Assembly (NCBI GenBank): GCA_027574665.1
Contig: CM050690.1
Coordinates: 37,858,665-37,922,664, forward strand
From: Rhynochetos jubatus
Taxonomy: Eukaryota > Chordata > Aves > Eurypygiformes > Rhynochetidae
Direction of reading: 5' to 3'
Length of the DNA: 64,000 nucleotides
Position 1 is the first letter of the stretch; each line of letters begins with the position of its first letter. Positions 12,941 through 26,829 of the stretch are shown in pieces. The notes below the pieces were generated by a model, which was not told where the DNA came from, searched no databases, and was given only the letters and a program-made list of their open reading frames with translations. The translations under genes and the position numbers were made by a program.

Positions 12941-13762
12941 CACAGAATCACACAAAATCACAGAATGCTGGGGGTTGGAAGGGACCTTCAGAGATCATTT
13001 AGCCCAAACCAACTGTCAAAGCAGGTTCACCTAGAGCAGGTTGGACAGGAACACATCCAGGCGGGTTTTGAATATCTCCACAGGAGACTCCACAACCTCC
13101 CTGGGCAGCCTGTTCCAGCGCTCTGGCACCCTCAAAGTGACGACATTTTTCATCATGCTGATGTGGAATTTCCTGGGTTCCAGTTTGAACCAGTTGCCCC
13201 TTGTCCTGTCACTGGACACCACTGAGAAGAGTCTGTCCCCATCCTCCTGAGACTCATCCTTCAGATATTTATAAGCACTGATGAGATCCCTTCTCAGTCT
13301 TCTCCAGGCTAAACAGACCCAGCTCTCTCAGCATTTCCTCATAACAGAGGTGCTCCATTCCCCTGATCATCTTCATAGCCCTCTGCTGGACTTCCTCCAG
13401 TAGTTCCAGGTGCCTCTCTGCAGAGCTGCTTTCCAGCAGGTCAACCCCCAACCTGTAGTGTTACATGGGGTTATTTTTCTCCAGATGCAGGACTCTACAC
13501 GCACCCTTGTTGACCTTCATTAGGTTCCTCTCCACCCAACTCTCCAGCCTGTCCAGGTCACGCTGGATGGCAGTATAACCTTCTGGTGTATCAGCCACTC
13601 CTCCCAGTTTTGTGTCGTCAGCAAACTTGCTGAGCGTGCACTCTTTCCCCTCATACAGGTCACTGATGAATATGTTGAAGAAGACTGGGCCCAGTACCGA
13701 CCCCTGGGGAACACTGCTAGTCACAGGTCTCCAACTAGACTCTGCACCACTGATCACAACCC
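12941..13762 (-). mobile_element. CR1 LINE fragment, 5'-truncated and internally deleted
   Basis: A CR1 non-LTR retrotransposon lying antisense. The 3' terminus is at 12941 and shows repeated CACAGAATCA-type octamers, the reverse complement of the CR1 tail. Reading leftward from 13757, the minus strand encodes part of the reverse transcriptase, including [10 protein letters not shown] and the catalytic FADDTK box. The later part (ERHLELLEEVQQRAMKMI and [11 protein letters not shown]) is present. The intervening region of roughly 60 codons normally found between them is missing, so an internal deletion occurred near 13440-13470. The element cannot move on its own: it lacks the 5' UTR, endonuclease domain and most of the reverse transcriptase. 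Confidence 0.9.
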
Positions 13763-13769
13763 TTTTCCC

Positions 13770-16700
13770 TCATTTACACTTTTTTCCCAACTTTGCTGTT
13801 GAAACCCACCTGATTTAAAACACCAAAAATTACAAGAATAATGTTGGAAATGTATGGAAAAGGTTCCCAAGATTGCCAGTGTTTGGTGCAATGTAATACT
13901 TCAATCTCAACATTTTGGAAGGTCATTTTGAAAGTTCTATATAATACTTACAGATGACATGTCAAAGGAATTAGAATTGTGCTTGAACTGGCTTATTAAT
14001 GGAGAAAGATTCACAAGGTGTGTGGACATAAATTTTGGTCTCTTAAATTTGAAAGTGATGGTCATTGGTTTTTTACTCTATCAAAATTAATGAGGGCACA
14101 CTGAAGGTGACTCATAAAATTCCTCTTTGTTGCTGTTGATGAAGACACTTTTACTTCTGATATTTCTTTGATTTTAAATTTTCTCATTAAATATTTAATC
14201 AGGATACTGACATCCAGGTGATAATTCCCCCAGCAGCCCCAGAAGGCTAAGAGAAAGGGTAGATTCAAATATTTTCTATTCACATCTTTCTGGTGGATGT
14301 AACAAATGGAAAGGATTCAATCACTTTGACCCAATATAGCCAGAACATTCAGAGATGGGCTATGGGCTCCTAAAATCTTTAATATGCTTATAGGAACACT
14401 ACTTTCTAGTCCACCAGGCCAAATGATGAAAACACTGCAGCATCTCCATAGTGAAAGTCACTGGCACAACAAAGGAATAAGTAAAAAGCTATCAAAGACA
14501 TAATATTTTCATTCCTTGGGCACTTGCAAGTCAGATGAGAAGTACCTTTTTCAGTCTACCCACTCAGAATATCGGGGGTGCAGTGAAAATCAAGGTTTTT
14601 TTCATGCTGGATGTTTAACAGAGATAGATGTGCAATTAAAAAAAGCACTACGGATTTTATTTTACAGGACAGAAAGAAACCTAACTTTGCTTAGGTAGCT
14701 AGATGGTAGCAGTGTCAGAGGCTGATATACGTATATATATGTATATACCACAAATATTGGTTCAAGCCTCACTTGCAAGCTTCCTCTCCTCCTTTCATGG
14801 GAAGAGCCTTTCATTTTGATAGTTTCCTTTTAATTTAATTCCCAGAAATACATGGATTAGAACAACTAAAGGCTTACGAAATAAAACATTATGTTGATAA
14901 AACTTTGGGTAGTCACTGGTACTTTTCCCACTCAGAAGAAAGCAGTAAAATCCTCTTGCACTCCCATGAAAATAAGCTTTGGGTCCCAGCACTGCCTCAG
15001 AGAGAGTCTGAATCCAGGCAGATTTCCTGTTTCCTTTGAGCCTTAATGGAGCCAAATATTTTAATTTTCTTACTGAGCTAAGCTAGCTAATCAGTTTCCT
15101 CATCCCTTTGAGCTTTGTGGTTGATAATTAGCATTCTCCCTTTTCCAAGGGCCATGGAGCTTTGGCTCCTTGGAAGAACTGTGTCACTGTGCCTTGAGGT
15201 CTTGATGCTGGCAGATGGCAGCATCCAGCCCCAAGTATGGATAGATGAATGTCAGCTTTTTGTTGTTTTGCACCTAACCAATTAGGCAGCTGCTTACAGC
15301 TCTAGCATGGACACTACCCAGTTCTTCTTGGTTATGCAATTCTCTATTATTCTGTTTATCAAACCTTTCCTGTAGAGACAAAATACAGGAAGATGGGGGG
15401 GATGAAAGCTGCATAGAAGCAGTAAAGGATGCTGAGAGCTTGTTAAATATTCTAGTAGGCCCTCATCCCAAGAATTTCTGCTAGTTGGCATTGTCATCAA
15501 AATGCTTAGGGGTACCTAATGACCACAAAGGATTCAGCTGGACCACCCAGAGCTGCAAATGTTAAAGAAACCTCAAGGGCCTCTTGCAGGATTAAAGTTG
15601 CTCCCCCTTCAACATCTTGAAAATATTCTATGAGGGTCTTCCCACCATCATCAAGTATTGAAAACCTTTTTGTCCAATCACTTTAACATCACTGAGTTGC
15701 CTCAAATCTAAACCGGAAGAAAATATTCACCTGTAAGACTGGCTTGACATAAGTGTTATGTCATAGCAGTAAGACCATTGCAAAACACAGCCTAATTGTT
15801 TATGTATCCTGGTGAAATCCAATTAATATGCTACCTGCCTATAGAATTAGCACTGTTTTGTGTGTCCTGCATCATGAAGAACCATTTAAAAATATCCTGC
15901 CTGTCAGGGGCTAATTTAACAAAGGTGCTACTGAGGGCTTAGCCATGAATCTTGCAGTAATAAATCTTTCCATTCAACAGAGTATCTAATTCTAAACATT
16001 TTACAAATGAAAAGGGCAGGATGCATTTAATGACTTGACCCCAGCAAGAGAAAGGAGAAAGGACCTTACAAGCAATAGATATAGCTAGGCAGGGAGTTCA
16101 GGAAATGACAGTTAGAAATTATGTGTACCTGGATACAAGTATGAAAGCAAGAAACTAAACTACTTCATAGATGTCAAAATATGTACGTACACAGATCATA
16201 CATATAAAAGCAGTATAAAATCAGATGGTTGAACAATAGTATTCAATAATTCAAACTGAGTGAAAGATACTTGTTCCAATGCTTCTATCAAAGCATAGCT
16301 ATTTTTCTGGAAGCAGGTACATAAGGCAAATAAGCAGCAATAATATCTTTGATTTTAGATAAATTAAAGTCATAGTAAGTACATCACTGAGAAATCTTCT
16401 CCCACCACTGGAGTAGATAAAATTGAACATGGTAAAATTATTGCTAATTGTCCAGGACTGGAGTTGAGGCTGTGTGGAATAGCAGACATACAGTATACTA
16501 ATAACTTGTTTTTCATGTGGGTTGTTGCAGCTGATTGTCCATAGTTATAATCTGAAAGACTGCTGTCTCTGTACTATTTCTTCTGTTAGTGAATACGTGT
16601 CACAGGCTAAAAATGCGGGGCAAAGAGAGAGACCATATAGCAAGAACACGGATTGTACAAATGGCAAACGAGTATCCGATGTTTATAAAATTTTACAGCA

Positions 16701-19700
16701 ATTATCATGCATTTTAAGCTGGACAGAAGCACTTGTTTTGGACTGTTGAGAGACTGTCCAAGCCCTTGATAGCTGTTTCATTGTTTTAAAAGCAAGAACT
16801 TTTAAGGGCATGTGTTTTGGAGAGGTGCACATTAAAACAGGAGTCTTCTTTATGAAGCATTGAAGCTGTACATCTTTACAAGGTGAAAATTTACATTGGT
16901 CTCAATTTTTAGAGACTCGGAGCAGATCATTTCACCACGAGAGAATATTTGAATTAGAAGGACTCCCTCACTGAGAGGAACAATTTTCAAAGTATAAAAA
17001 GCCCATTGTTTTGCCTTACTTCCTAAATATTTTTGTAATCCATAGGCAATGTATCATATACATCAGAAAGGTAATGCAACATGCACAAAAGGAAACAAGT
17101 TATGATCACAGTGTACTCTGACATTGTGTTTTAGCACTCTGTGTTTCTTCCTCATGAACCATGATGTAGATTTCACTCTAAGTAGGTGAAAGAGGTTAAA
17201 CTCTCGTTAAAGGCCAATCCAGCCACATGCATAATAACATTCTTCAACGAAATGAAGACGTAACAATTTAATTGACAGGACAAAGCTTCCAAAGCCTACA
17301 TGCAATCTTTTAGCACATTTGGGAAGATTATGGCTTAATGTACAACTCCTTGTCTTCTCTGAGATATGCCCAGTGCCTTTCCCCAGTGCCTTGCTGAAAC
17401 CTTCCCTCCTCTGCACCTGGACCGTAGCTCATTGTGCTATAAGGAGGGTTATTTTGGCTTGGAGAGAAGAGGACTTTCATGACTTCAAACATGGACATTA
17501 GATCAAGTTTTTATCTTCTCACATAATCCTGTCTTTGATGTCACCAGACTGAGGCCTCTCAGAATAGAAAGAGAAAGCTGTGAAAAGAGGCCCAGTTAAT
17601 TTATACATTTAAGTGCTGCTGTTCTAATTCGCCAGTGTAGCATTTTCATTGTTTTCTGCTTTGCATCCTAAAGGCTGGCTTACACCAGGCAATTATGAAT
17701 GGCTCCTCTGAACAAATAATTGAAATTCACTAGTTGTGGGATATGGTTAAACAATGTCAGGATTGGAGGTGTGAGGTCAAACATATTCCCAGTGGCACTA
17801 CTGAAGTTACAGGCTACCCTTTTCACTTGCCTCAAGGATGACTAGTTGTAATACGCTCGTCTTAACAGCAACTAATCAGGTAAGCTGCATGAGAAAAATA
17901 GCAAATATGATACTTTAGCTTTGTCTTGAACCCGGAACAGTAGACTTGTAGTTAAAATAACTAACCTTTAGAAGGTTGTATGGGAGACTGTTTTGCAGTA
18001 TGGAGACTATTTGATGAGAATGAAATGGGTAAAGAAATAATATAATATTTGCAAAATACTCCTCTTGCAACTTCAGCAAGGTCACAGCTATAAAAATGAG
18101 GATTGACCTTATGTGCAAACACTTCTGCTGAAAAATCCCACCAAGTAACAATGGAGCAACAGGTTCTGTAATGAATTGCCTTTCCTTTAATGTAGCAATG
18201 AAGAAATACAAGAAGAGTTGATGAAACACCTACCTGAGGGATTGTGAGATGTTTCTGTGTAGTTTACCTTGCAAAGCCAATAAACTTGTCTTTCACAAAA
18301 CAACTAACCCCAAATTATCTGCAAACAAATTATCCACATTATTTTCTAGTGAATTTTGTGATGCAAGAATTTTGTGTCAAAGTCCATTGAAACAGTAGAC
18401 TCTTGTGCTTCTTATAAACAAAGCAATACTGGGATGGAAGGGTGAGGGTGTGTGTTTGTGTGCATGCGTGTAGAACGAAGCTGCGCTGCAGAAACATAAA
18501 ACAGGACACAAAACAGCCTGTCAAAGTGAAAGTTAAACAGACAGGTCTTCTTGTCTCATAATGGAATGGATTTGCTAAAAGAAAACGGGAGTACACAAAA
18601 GTAAAACAGACATACCTTACCTATTCAGGGATCTTTATGCTTAGTTATCTTTGCCATCAACCAAAAGCACAGCAATTTGCTCTTCCACTTTCATCAAAAT
18701 ACAGTATATGGTATAAACTTTCCATTTTGTCTGTTGCCTTACCAGTGCACAAAATATATCTGATCAAAGGCAAAGTACTGCTAACTCGAGCCATTCAACA
18801 CTCCTGAACCCACAACCATTTTTCTTTGCCTGCTGAAAGTATGAGCTGCCAAATTCAAATTCCTTCTTTATAACTACAAATCTAAAATTTGTTTCTCTTT
18901 AAAATGTAATCTTCTATGCATCATATTTATAATCTCATTACCTTGAGAGAAGAGACTTCGAAAAAGCATCCATTATTGGAATTTTTATAATCCTATGCTC
19001 CTACTATCACTTCTCACCACTCCACTACCAAAACTCTGTTTTTATCTTGTGTTTAAATATTATGCAAACTAAGGCTCCACACTGACAATTAATGAGTTTG
19101 AAGCAGAAAATCTCTTTACTTTTTTTCTTTCCAGTGCTAGACATCTATTTTATCTTACCAGCACAAATAAATGTTATCCATAGGCTCTTTCAATTACCCA
19201 TTATTTTCCCTTTTACAGTCCTTTTTATAGCTATTAAAGTTTATTTCAAGAGACACATTCTCTGTTTTTTTCTGCTTTCTAGTGTGAGGTTAACATGAGG
19301 TGTACCCTAATTTATGTTTATAAGTGGGTTATGGTTCTGGCTGCATCCCCATGAGAAACATTACTGGATTCTACAACTATCTTCCTGATGATCATAAAAC
19401 AAATATTGAACAATGAAGAAAGCTTAAAAAAATCTGTCTAAAATTGAGGAATGGCTGCCTAAATACAACCCAGATTCTGTGCTGTGTCACTATCCACAGT
19501 ATTTTTACTGCTGTGTTTTATAGACATAAAAAAGCTTAGACTGACCACTGGCCCATCTGTGCCAGTCTATACCACTGATTCCATGTCTTTTGGAACAGAA
19601 GTTTAAAAAAAATTCCCTACAACAGTCAGAATAAACAGAGCTCTACGCAAGGAAACATCATAGCTCTGCTGTTGTTCCTACTGACATGAAGAGCAAAAGT

Positions 19701-22700
19701 CCCACTGACTTCACCAAAGGTCTGATCATCCTCCTGTTTTGGTGAAAAACTGTACGTCTGCCAGTTCTACATGCATTTCTGGCACACAGTCACAATTGCC
19801 TAGGGATCAAGCATATTTAAGTAGATTAGCCAGTCAGAATAAGGAGTAGAGCTACCACTTCTTAATATCTGTAGCAAAACATTACCGTCAGCATTATACT
19901 AGTTCATTAGACTATGCAACGTCCTGTTATGAAAAGAATATAAACATTGTACATAGAGATGCCATGTATTTAATTGTCATTTTTATATATGTGATTTCAT
20001 GGGAGATTTTGATCAAACAGCAGAACCAAAATATCTGCAGGTACTCTCAGGCTACAATACCTGTACTAGTAATGGCTAGGGATCACTTCAGAGCGGCCCT
20101 GAGGCTGGCTTCTGTCACACATGGGGTGGCAGCTCAGGGAATGGGAGAGGGGATGGCAGAAAGCTGCCCAGCTGCTGACTTTTCCTCTGAGCAGGTCAAC
20201 ATAACTGCTAGATCCTCCTCCACGTGATTGCCTCCTTTTCTGCTCAGTGGGTCAGTCTGTCACTTTTTTCTGGCCTAAAAAGGGTCTCATGTTTCTGTTG
20301 CATTGCCTGGCTGCTAGGAGATGTTGTTAACAATATGACTGAGTTTGGGAATCTTTTGCCTAGTGAGAAGAGGACTTTGGGCTTCATTCTTATGCACATA
20401 ATGAAAAAGGAGCAAAGTCCTTAAAGATGGCAAGGGCTAGGACTAAGCACTTTGTCATGTCCCTGTGTCTGGCTGGTATTATTCCTAGCCAACAGAATTT
20501 TAGCCATCCAGGGAACTTCTTACTGGTCTACATGGCATGGGACAGCTAAAAAACAGCATGGTTCAGGAAAATGGGAGATTTCACCTGCTTCACACAGGAA
20601 TTGAACCAGGTCTCCTACAGCCCAAGTGAATGCTCCATCACAGAGTTGCTGTAAATCAGGAAAATTGACACCTCCAGCTATAGAATAAAGGAATGGAGCT
20701 TAGCACTCAGTCATCACTGGCTATGTTAGGCATTGAATAGAAGGAACATTGATGTATCCTATTTTGAAGCAAATATTTTCTGTGGGGCATTCTAGAAATC
20801 TAAATCCAGGGCTCTGGGTTCTGCTACCTGGCCCAGGCATACATGTTCTTCTGTGAAACTATTCCTACCTGTGTATCTTTAAAAAATACTGAAATACTTA
20901 TACCTTGTTACACTCAATTCCCTGCTCCTTTTCTTTCAGTTTACACAGAAATCAGCAAAAAGATGCTAAAACCAGAGCAATGCAGAGATAAGTCATAATC
21001 CCAGTAAATATGAGCTAACAAAGAGGGTTCGTATTTGAGTGAGGACTGGAAAGTTAGGCGGCGGTTATCCAGCTATGTTTATATCATTCTTACTTTGTGT
21101 TATTTATGTATGAGGTGAAAAATCACCTACATCCAAGTATCAGTATATCAGTGAAGCATATAGGAATTGTCACTTCCAATAGTTCTGCCAGTATAATAAA
21201 GCTTGCCTCTGCAGCCGTAGCCACGGAGCCTCCCTTTAGGCTCTGTTAACTCTGTTCTATCCAGTTACACAGGAAGGGACTGCAGAGTGAAAACACTATC
21301 CACATAAGTAGGTCAGTATTAGATCACTGAGGGTAATCTAGACTTTTCAGGGTGTTGATTCATGACCTTTCAAAGCTATTTATTCCAGGACAAAATACAG
21401 TACAAATGGTCATCAATGAAAGCGAACACAGAGCTTTTCTTAGGTGCCAGCTCATGCTTATCTTGCACAAACCTAAGTGGCTACAGCATAAGTCAGCAGG
21501 GGAGAATCTGATCCCAGGAAATTACTTCTTTCTAACTTGCAATTACCTTTAAGACTGTATATTTTTTTAATGGTCCGTGACTAACTTTAGAGAGGCGCTG
21601 TTTTTTATACAAGTTATTAGAGACTAGAGATCTTAAATGAATAAACAAACAGAAAAAAAAAAGGTGCATGCCTTAATTATTTTTGTTTATCTTTTGAAAA
21701 AGCTTCTTAGCATAATTTTTTCATATTTCCATAAAAGTAGAGTGGTGATGGTGTGATTAGATAGTTAAGTTCCTTTGTCATTAAAATTATTCCAGCAATA
21801 GGATGAATAATGCCAATTGGTTACCTGAGACCGCCTTGATCTGAAGAGCCTGTTATCTACAGACAGAGATCAGAAGGGGAATGATAACAGACAAATTGCA
21901 TACCATTTATAAAAATAAATTAACATCTATATAATAATAAAAACATAAAATTAAAATTTATTAAGAATTGTTATAAACCAAACAGCCAAAGTGAGTTGTA
22001 GGGGTAACATGAAGGTGGATAAGGCAGGATTCTCACAGGTTGTAACAGGGAGCCTGAATCGTGCATACAGGGAAATGCATCTATTAATAGGAAGAATTAT
22101 TATGTCAAAATCTGATGACTGTAGGTGCTTGTGAGTGCCGGCAGAGTGGAAGCAAATAGGAGTAATATAGGAAAAGAGTAAGCAAAGAGAGGTTTAAGAT
22201 TTGATATAATGAGTGGAAAGCAAGCATAGAAAATTTAAGATGAGATTTTAAACTTCTTCAGGCAGAGGTGAGCAACAATGTTGTGCAGAAACTAAAGACA
22301 GATAAAGTAGAAGGATGATCTTGTGATAATCAATCAGCATGAAAAGAAAGAAAGAAAGACAGCTGTAGAAAGTACCTTGGAAATACTGAGGGAGAGGGAG
22401 TGACATATTTGGATATGATCTGACAGTGAGCTGCAAGTCACCAATACAGCACAGAATATGTTGCTCAACCCCACGCTGTCCCCATGGGATTCACTGCTGT
22501 GTCAGTCACAGCAACACAATTGAGCCTTCGGCAGACTTTGTATTAATACCCACTTTAAGTAAGACAACATCATAAATATGATAGAGGGTGCTTTTCAGAA
22601 GGGCAGACTCATGAAGTCGGCAGTGGAGTCTGCTGAAAGACATAACATTTAAGTACATCACGCGCTCTTAAACATATGACCCCCAATACCTATGGGAAAT

Positions 22701-25700
22701 TATAATTAAAATGTGGTCTTTCAAGTCTTTCACTCACACAGGCTATTTATTTTGATTTCACAGACTTATACGTTGATGACTTGTCTTTGGTTTTACCAGG
22801 GATTTGAAGTGAAATGAAATAGTCTTCAAATGGCCAGAAAAAATAAAATTCTTCACTTTTATGGAAAATAAAGCACAAGAAAGAATGATTTGATGGATTT
22901 CACAAGACTTGAGGCTTCCCCCCACTTGACTCACACAGTTGGTTCGAGCTGAACCGAACTCACAATATATTGGTGTTGAAGAACATACCATAAAAACCAT
23001 GAAGAACAGTATAAATGCCCTGTGACTGAAAAAGATTCTCCTGAAGTAGGCACACTTAGGTAAAGTAGTTTTCAGTTAGGTAAGTCCCTTTTCTCAGGTA
23101 TTGACACCAAAAGGTCATTCTGGTTAAAGAGAATGATGCGATAGTATCCACTCATTATTTTCATTTTGGTAATGTAAGAGTGATTAGAAGTTACAGGAAA
23201 ATGAAGTTGCAGATCCCACTTCCCGTTAGAGTCTGGCTTCTTCATGGAGTCTAGAAAACTGTATTTTTATATTTTTATTACTTTTGGTTTATGCTAATAC
23301 ATGAGAATAAGATCAAATTTTTTTTATTTCAGTGATTCCAAACCATCCCATATGTTCTCATTTGACTCAAAGTCCAAGAAAATTTTCCCTAAGTATGTCA
23401 GATGTGAGGAACACTTAGTGAATGACCATCAGTGAAGATGCTGTCTTAGTGGTTTTGTACAGTGTCATCTCAGAGGCTCCAGAAAAGAGAACAGGATGGA
23501 ATTTAGCCCTCTCCCTGGAAATCTCCTTTCCTCACTTAGTAACCACCTCTCCTCCTCCTGAAGATCTTGCCTAACTCCTGCCTAACTTCTGCGGCTAATG
23601 AGGATGAGGTTTAACAAGCCCAAGCTATTACCATATAACCCTGATAAGTTTATGGGACATGCTACTAGTGCAGTGGATGAAAAGAAACAATACATTTTTT
23701 ACAATACACTATCTTGTGACAACATTGGCTTTTTCAGCAACTTCAATCAAGAATCACCTCTACTTAAACAAACATTATATTAAATTCCTTACCAGAGATA
23801 AAACATCATATTTTGCCCTGGTCCCTTTCTTAGAAATGGCAAAATAATTTATTTTGAATCTTTGTAAGACAAACCAAACTTTTTTTGTGAGCACGGGAAA
23901 CACTAAGTCTGGGGCACTACAGATTTGATCCTATAATCCATAAAGCCCATCACTCTCATATTTTTGCTCTGTTTTTCATTCATTTCAGTCTTCATGAATG
24001 TTGAAATGTCATACTTTTGAGACCTATAATTCTCTGGAAAGATTGAGACTTGGCTGAAATTAGCCAAGGCACTCAAAAAAAAGAAAGAAGAATTACACAT
24101 GGAGAGTTTGATCACATAAATTTTTAAATTATATTGTTAAGAAAGTAAGATAATAAAATCATAATATTAACGTAACCAGTACAAGACAGCCAAAGACAAC
24201 TTGTGGACCATTTCAGGCTGAACTATAAGTGGGCACAAGACTTAGCGCATTCAGTATAGGGTCAAATACTGGGAATTACAGGCCATTCATGACTGAGAGG
24301 CCTTTAGAAACACAAACTAATTAAGACATACTCCCCACACAATTTACCGACATATGCACAGAAAAAACATAAACTAACAGACTAAACCTTGATTACAGCT
24401 GAAGCCCAATTTGCACTGATGTTTATGAGAGCTCTGACTAAATAAAAACAGTTTAAATCACACAGTCTAGTGAGTCTTACTTACAGTAAATCTTAGATAC
24501 TAAGACAGTCATTCTTCTTATTCAAATTGCTATAACATAGTGGTAACTGCAATTGAAAAAGAGTGATGAAGCTGTTGAGATATTTCATCTTGAACATAGG
24601 ATCCTGCTTCAAAGAGCAAGGGGTGGTATAACATACCATTAATAAATGTATTCTTTTATAAAATACTGTAAGACTGACTTTAGTTCTTGTAAAAACTAAT
24701 AAACATGAATGTGAAGATGAATAAAATATAAGGTCATCAGCAACTCACCCCACTTTATGAACTTTGATCATGTAATAGGGTTTGCATTTGTTTCTCAGAT
24801 GTGAATGGAGATGGAATTCAAGATAAGATATTAATCATAATTAAACTGACTATGACAGGTCTATGCTGACAAATTCTTAACGACCACAAAGAATGCTTAG
24901 CCATAATGAACTGCTTCATTCATTAATTTCCTCATTAAGAGGGCCTCCACTTAATAAGTTCAGTAAAAAGTTGATATAATAGTGTATTTTTATTCTCTTT
25001 TTTATCAATTTCCACTTCAGTGTATATTATTTGGAAAATGAAATAAATAATTTAAAACATATAATTGCTTGTATATATTCATATAGTAATTCCCTAAGTG
25101 ATGCTGTGTTTATAAGTTGTCAGTGTGCATCTTAATTTGTCATACCCACCAACCTCATGTTCATTTATTTACTACTAGCCATAGAGGAGCAGATTAAAAA
25201 GCACATGCTGCCCCTTCTTTGAAAGTTTTATTACTAAGGCCAAGTAGGCCAAACAGTATATTCCAATTGAATCCTGCTGGTTGCCAGGACTTGAAAATTA
25301 CTAATTACAGTTCTAAGTGACTTAATCTGTTTGTATGCATGATTATTTATGAATACATGTTAAGTGTTGCATAAAATAACTTTCTCGTTTCAATATTAAA
25401 ACATATTAATTGTTCAGTATGTACAAGTTCATATGAACTTGTTGAATATCATTAATTTACTGAAATGTGTGTCATGTTGATAAAAACTGATGGTCTTGTG
25501 CAGAATAAGCAAAAAATGAACTAAAAAGACATCTTCCTTTTCCTTCTTCTTCTCTTCTTTCCTTCACAGCAAACTAGACCCTCACAAATACCTGTATCAC
25601 TACTACCTACAGAAGTTAGTAGCTAAGCTTCTGTTTTCCAAACCAATGGCAGCACACACACAGACACACGGCACATGAACAAGGAAAAATCCATACTGTT

Positions 25701-25720
25701 CCTGTTTTTCCCCAAAACTA
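13770..25720. other. Gene-free AT-rich spacer, about 12 kb
   Basis: I found no gene in this stretch. It contains simple repeats near 14728-14750 (TA-rich) and 22337-22358 (GAAA-rich), and one possible tRNA-derived fossil listed separately at about 20585. Open frames are all under about 105 codons and carry no recognisable motif. A stretch around 19525-19640 looks weakly like an old CR1 tail, but not well enough to call. Confidence 0.45.
20585..20655 (-). repeat. Possible tRNA-derived SINE-like fossil
   Basis: Positions 20598-20608 are an exact reverse complement of a tRNA B-box pattern (GGTTCAATTCC on the minus strand). On the same strand, upstream of it, lies a phrase resembling a degraded tRNA A-box region (GATGGAGCATTCACTTGGG). 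The spacing is about right for a tRNA head. I could not fold a convincing cloverleaf, so it is not a functional tRNA. It might be a decayed SINE or a chance match. Confidence 0.3.
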
Positions 25721-25726
25721 CTCCAA

Positions 25727-26825
25727 ATCACAAAATCGTTGAGGCAGGAAAGGACTCCTTGGGATCTCTCATGCACCCCTCTGCTCAAGTGAAGTCACCT
25801 AAAGTAGGTTTCCCAGAACCACATCTAGTTGCATTTAGTATCTCCACAGAAAAAAAGTCCTCAATCTCCCAGGGCAACCTCTGCCAGTGCTGGGCCACCA
25901 CCACAGTATGAAAATGCTTTCTTGTGTCCAGATGAAGTTTTGTGTTCTTTAATTTGTGCCCATTGCCTTTTGTCTTGTTAGTTGGCACCATTAAGAGGAG
26001 CCTAGATCCTCCTTCTTCACTCCTTCTCATCAGGCTTTTACATACATGGATAAGATCTCCCTGAGCCTTCTACTCTGCAGGCTGGACAGTCCCAGCTCTT
26101 TCAGTCTCACTTCGTATGAAAGCTGCTCCAGTCCCTGTAACACCTTTGTGGCCCTGCACTGACTCCCTCCCCCTAGGATGTCTGTATCTTTCCTTTACTG
26201 GGGGAGCCTAGCACTGCACCCTCCACTCCAGATGCGTCTCACCAGTGCTGAGTAGAGAGGAAGGATCACCTCACTCCATTTGCTGGCAGCACTCTGTCTA
26301 TTGCAGCTCTGGAGGCTGTTGGTTCATCAACAGCATGGTGACCACCAGGACACTCAGGTCCTTTTCTACAAAGATGCTTTCCAGCTGAGCAGCCTCCAGG
26401 GACTGGTGTATGGAGCTGTTCCTCCCAAAGGGCAGATCTTTGCATTACCCTTTTTTGAACTTCATAAAATTCTTTCCAACCCATTTCTCCAAGATCCCTC
26501 TGGTGTATCTGCTGCTCCTCCCAGTCTTGTGTCATTTGCAGACTTGCTGATGGTGCACTCTGTCTCTGTGTGAGGTCACGTTAAACAGTACTGGCCCCAG
26601 TATTGTCCTCTGAGGTAAACCACAAGTGGTCACAACCCTCTGGGCCTGGCCGTTCACCCAGTTTTCAATCCATCTCACTCTTAACTAACCTCTATTTTGT
26701 CACCTTGTTTATGAGGATGCTACAAGAGAGAGTGTCAAATTCCTTAGTAAATTTGAGGTAAACAACATTCACTGCTCTCCCCTTGTCCACCAAGGTAGTC
26801 ACCTTACTGTAGAAGGCTCTCAGGT
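25727..26825 (-). mobile_element. Older CR1 LINE copy, about 1.1 kb
   Basis: The plus strand begins with a degraded CR1 3'-end signature (AATCACAAAATCGTTGAGGC, near 25727). It continues with the antisense of CR1 coding sequence, including phrases for the reverse-transcriptase C-terminal region. Near 26510-26640 it reads as the antisense of the [16 protein letters not shown] part of the reverse transcriptase, then as more upstream coding sequence. Frameshifts and stops break every frame. It is longer and more diverged than the copy at 12.9 kb. Confidence 0.8.
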
Positions 26826-26829
26826 GTCA

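Noticed and set aside
19525..19640. Resemblance to an antisense ancient CR1/L3 tail
   Set aside because: Only a short phrase (ACTGGCCCATCTGTGCCAG) matches and the surrounding sequence does not continue the element. An alignment search would be needed.
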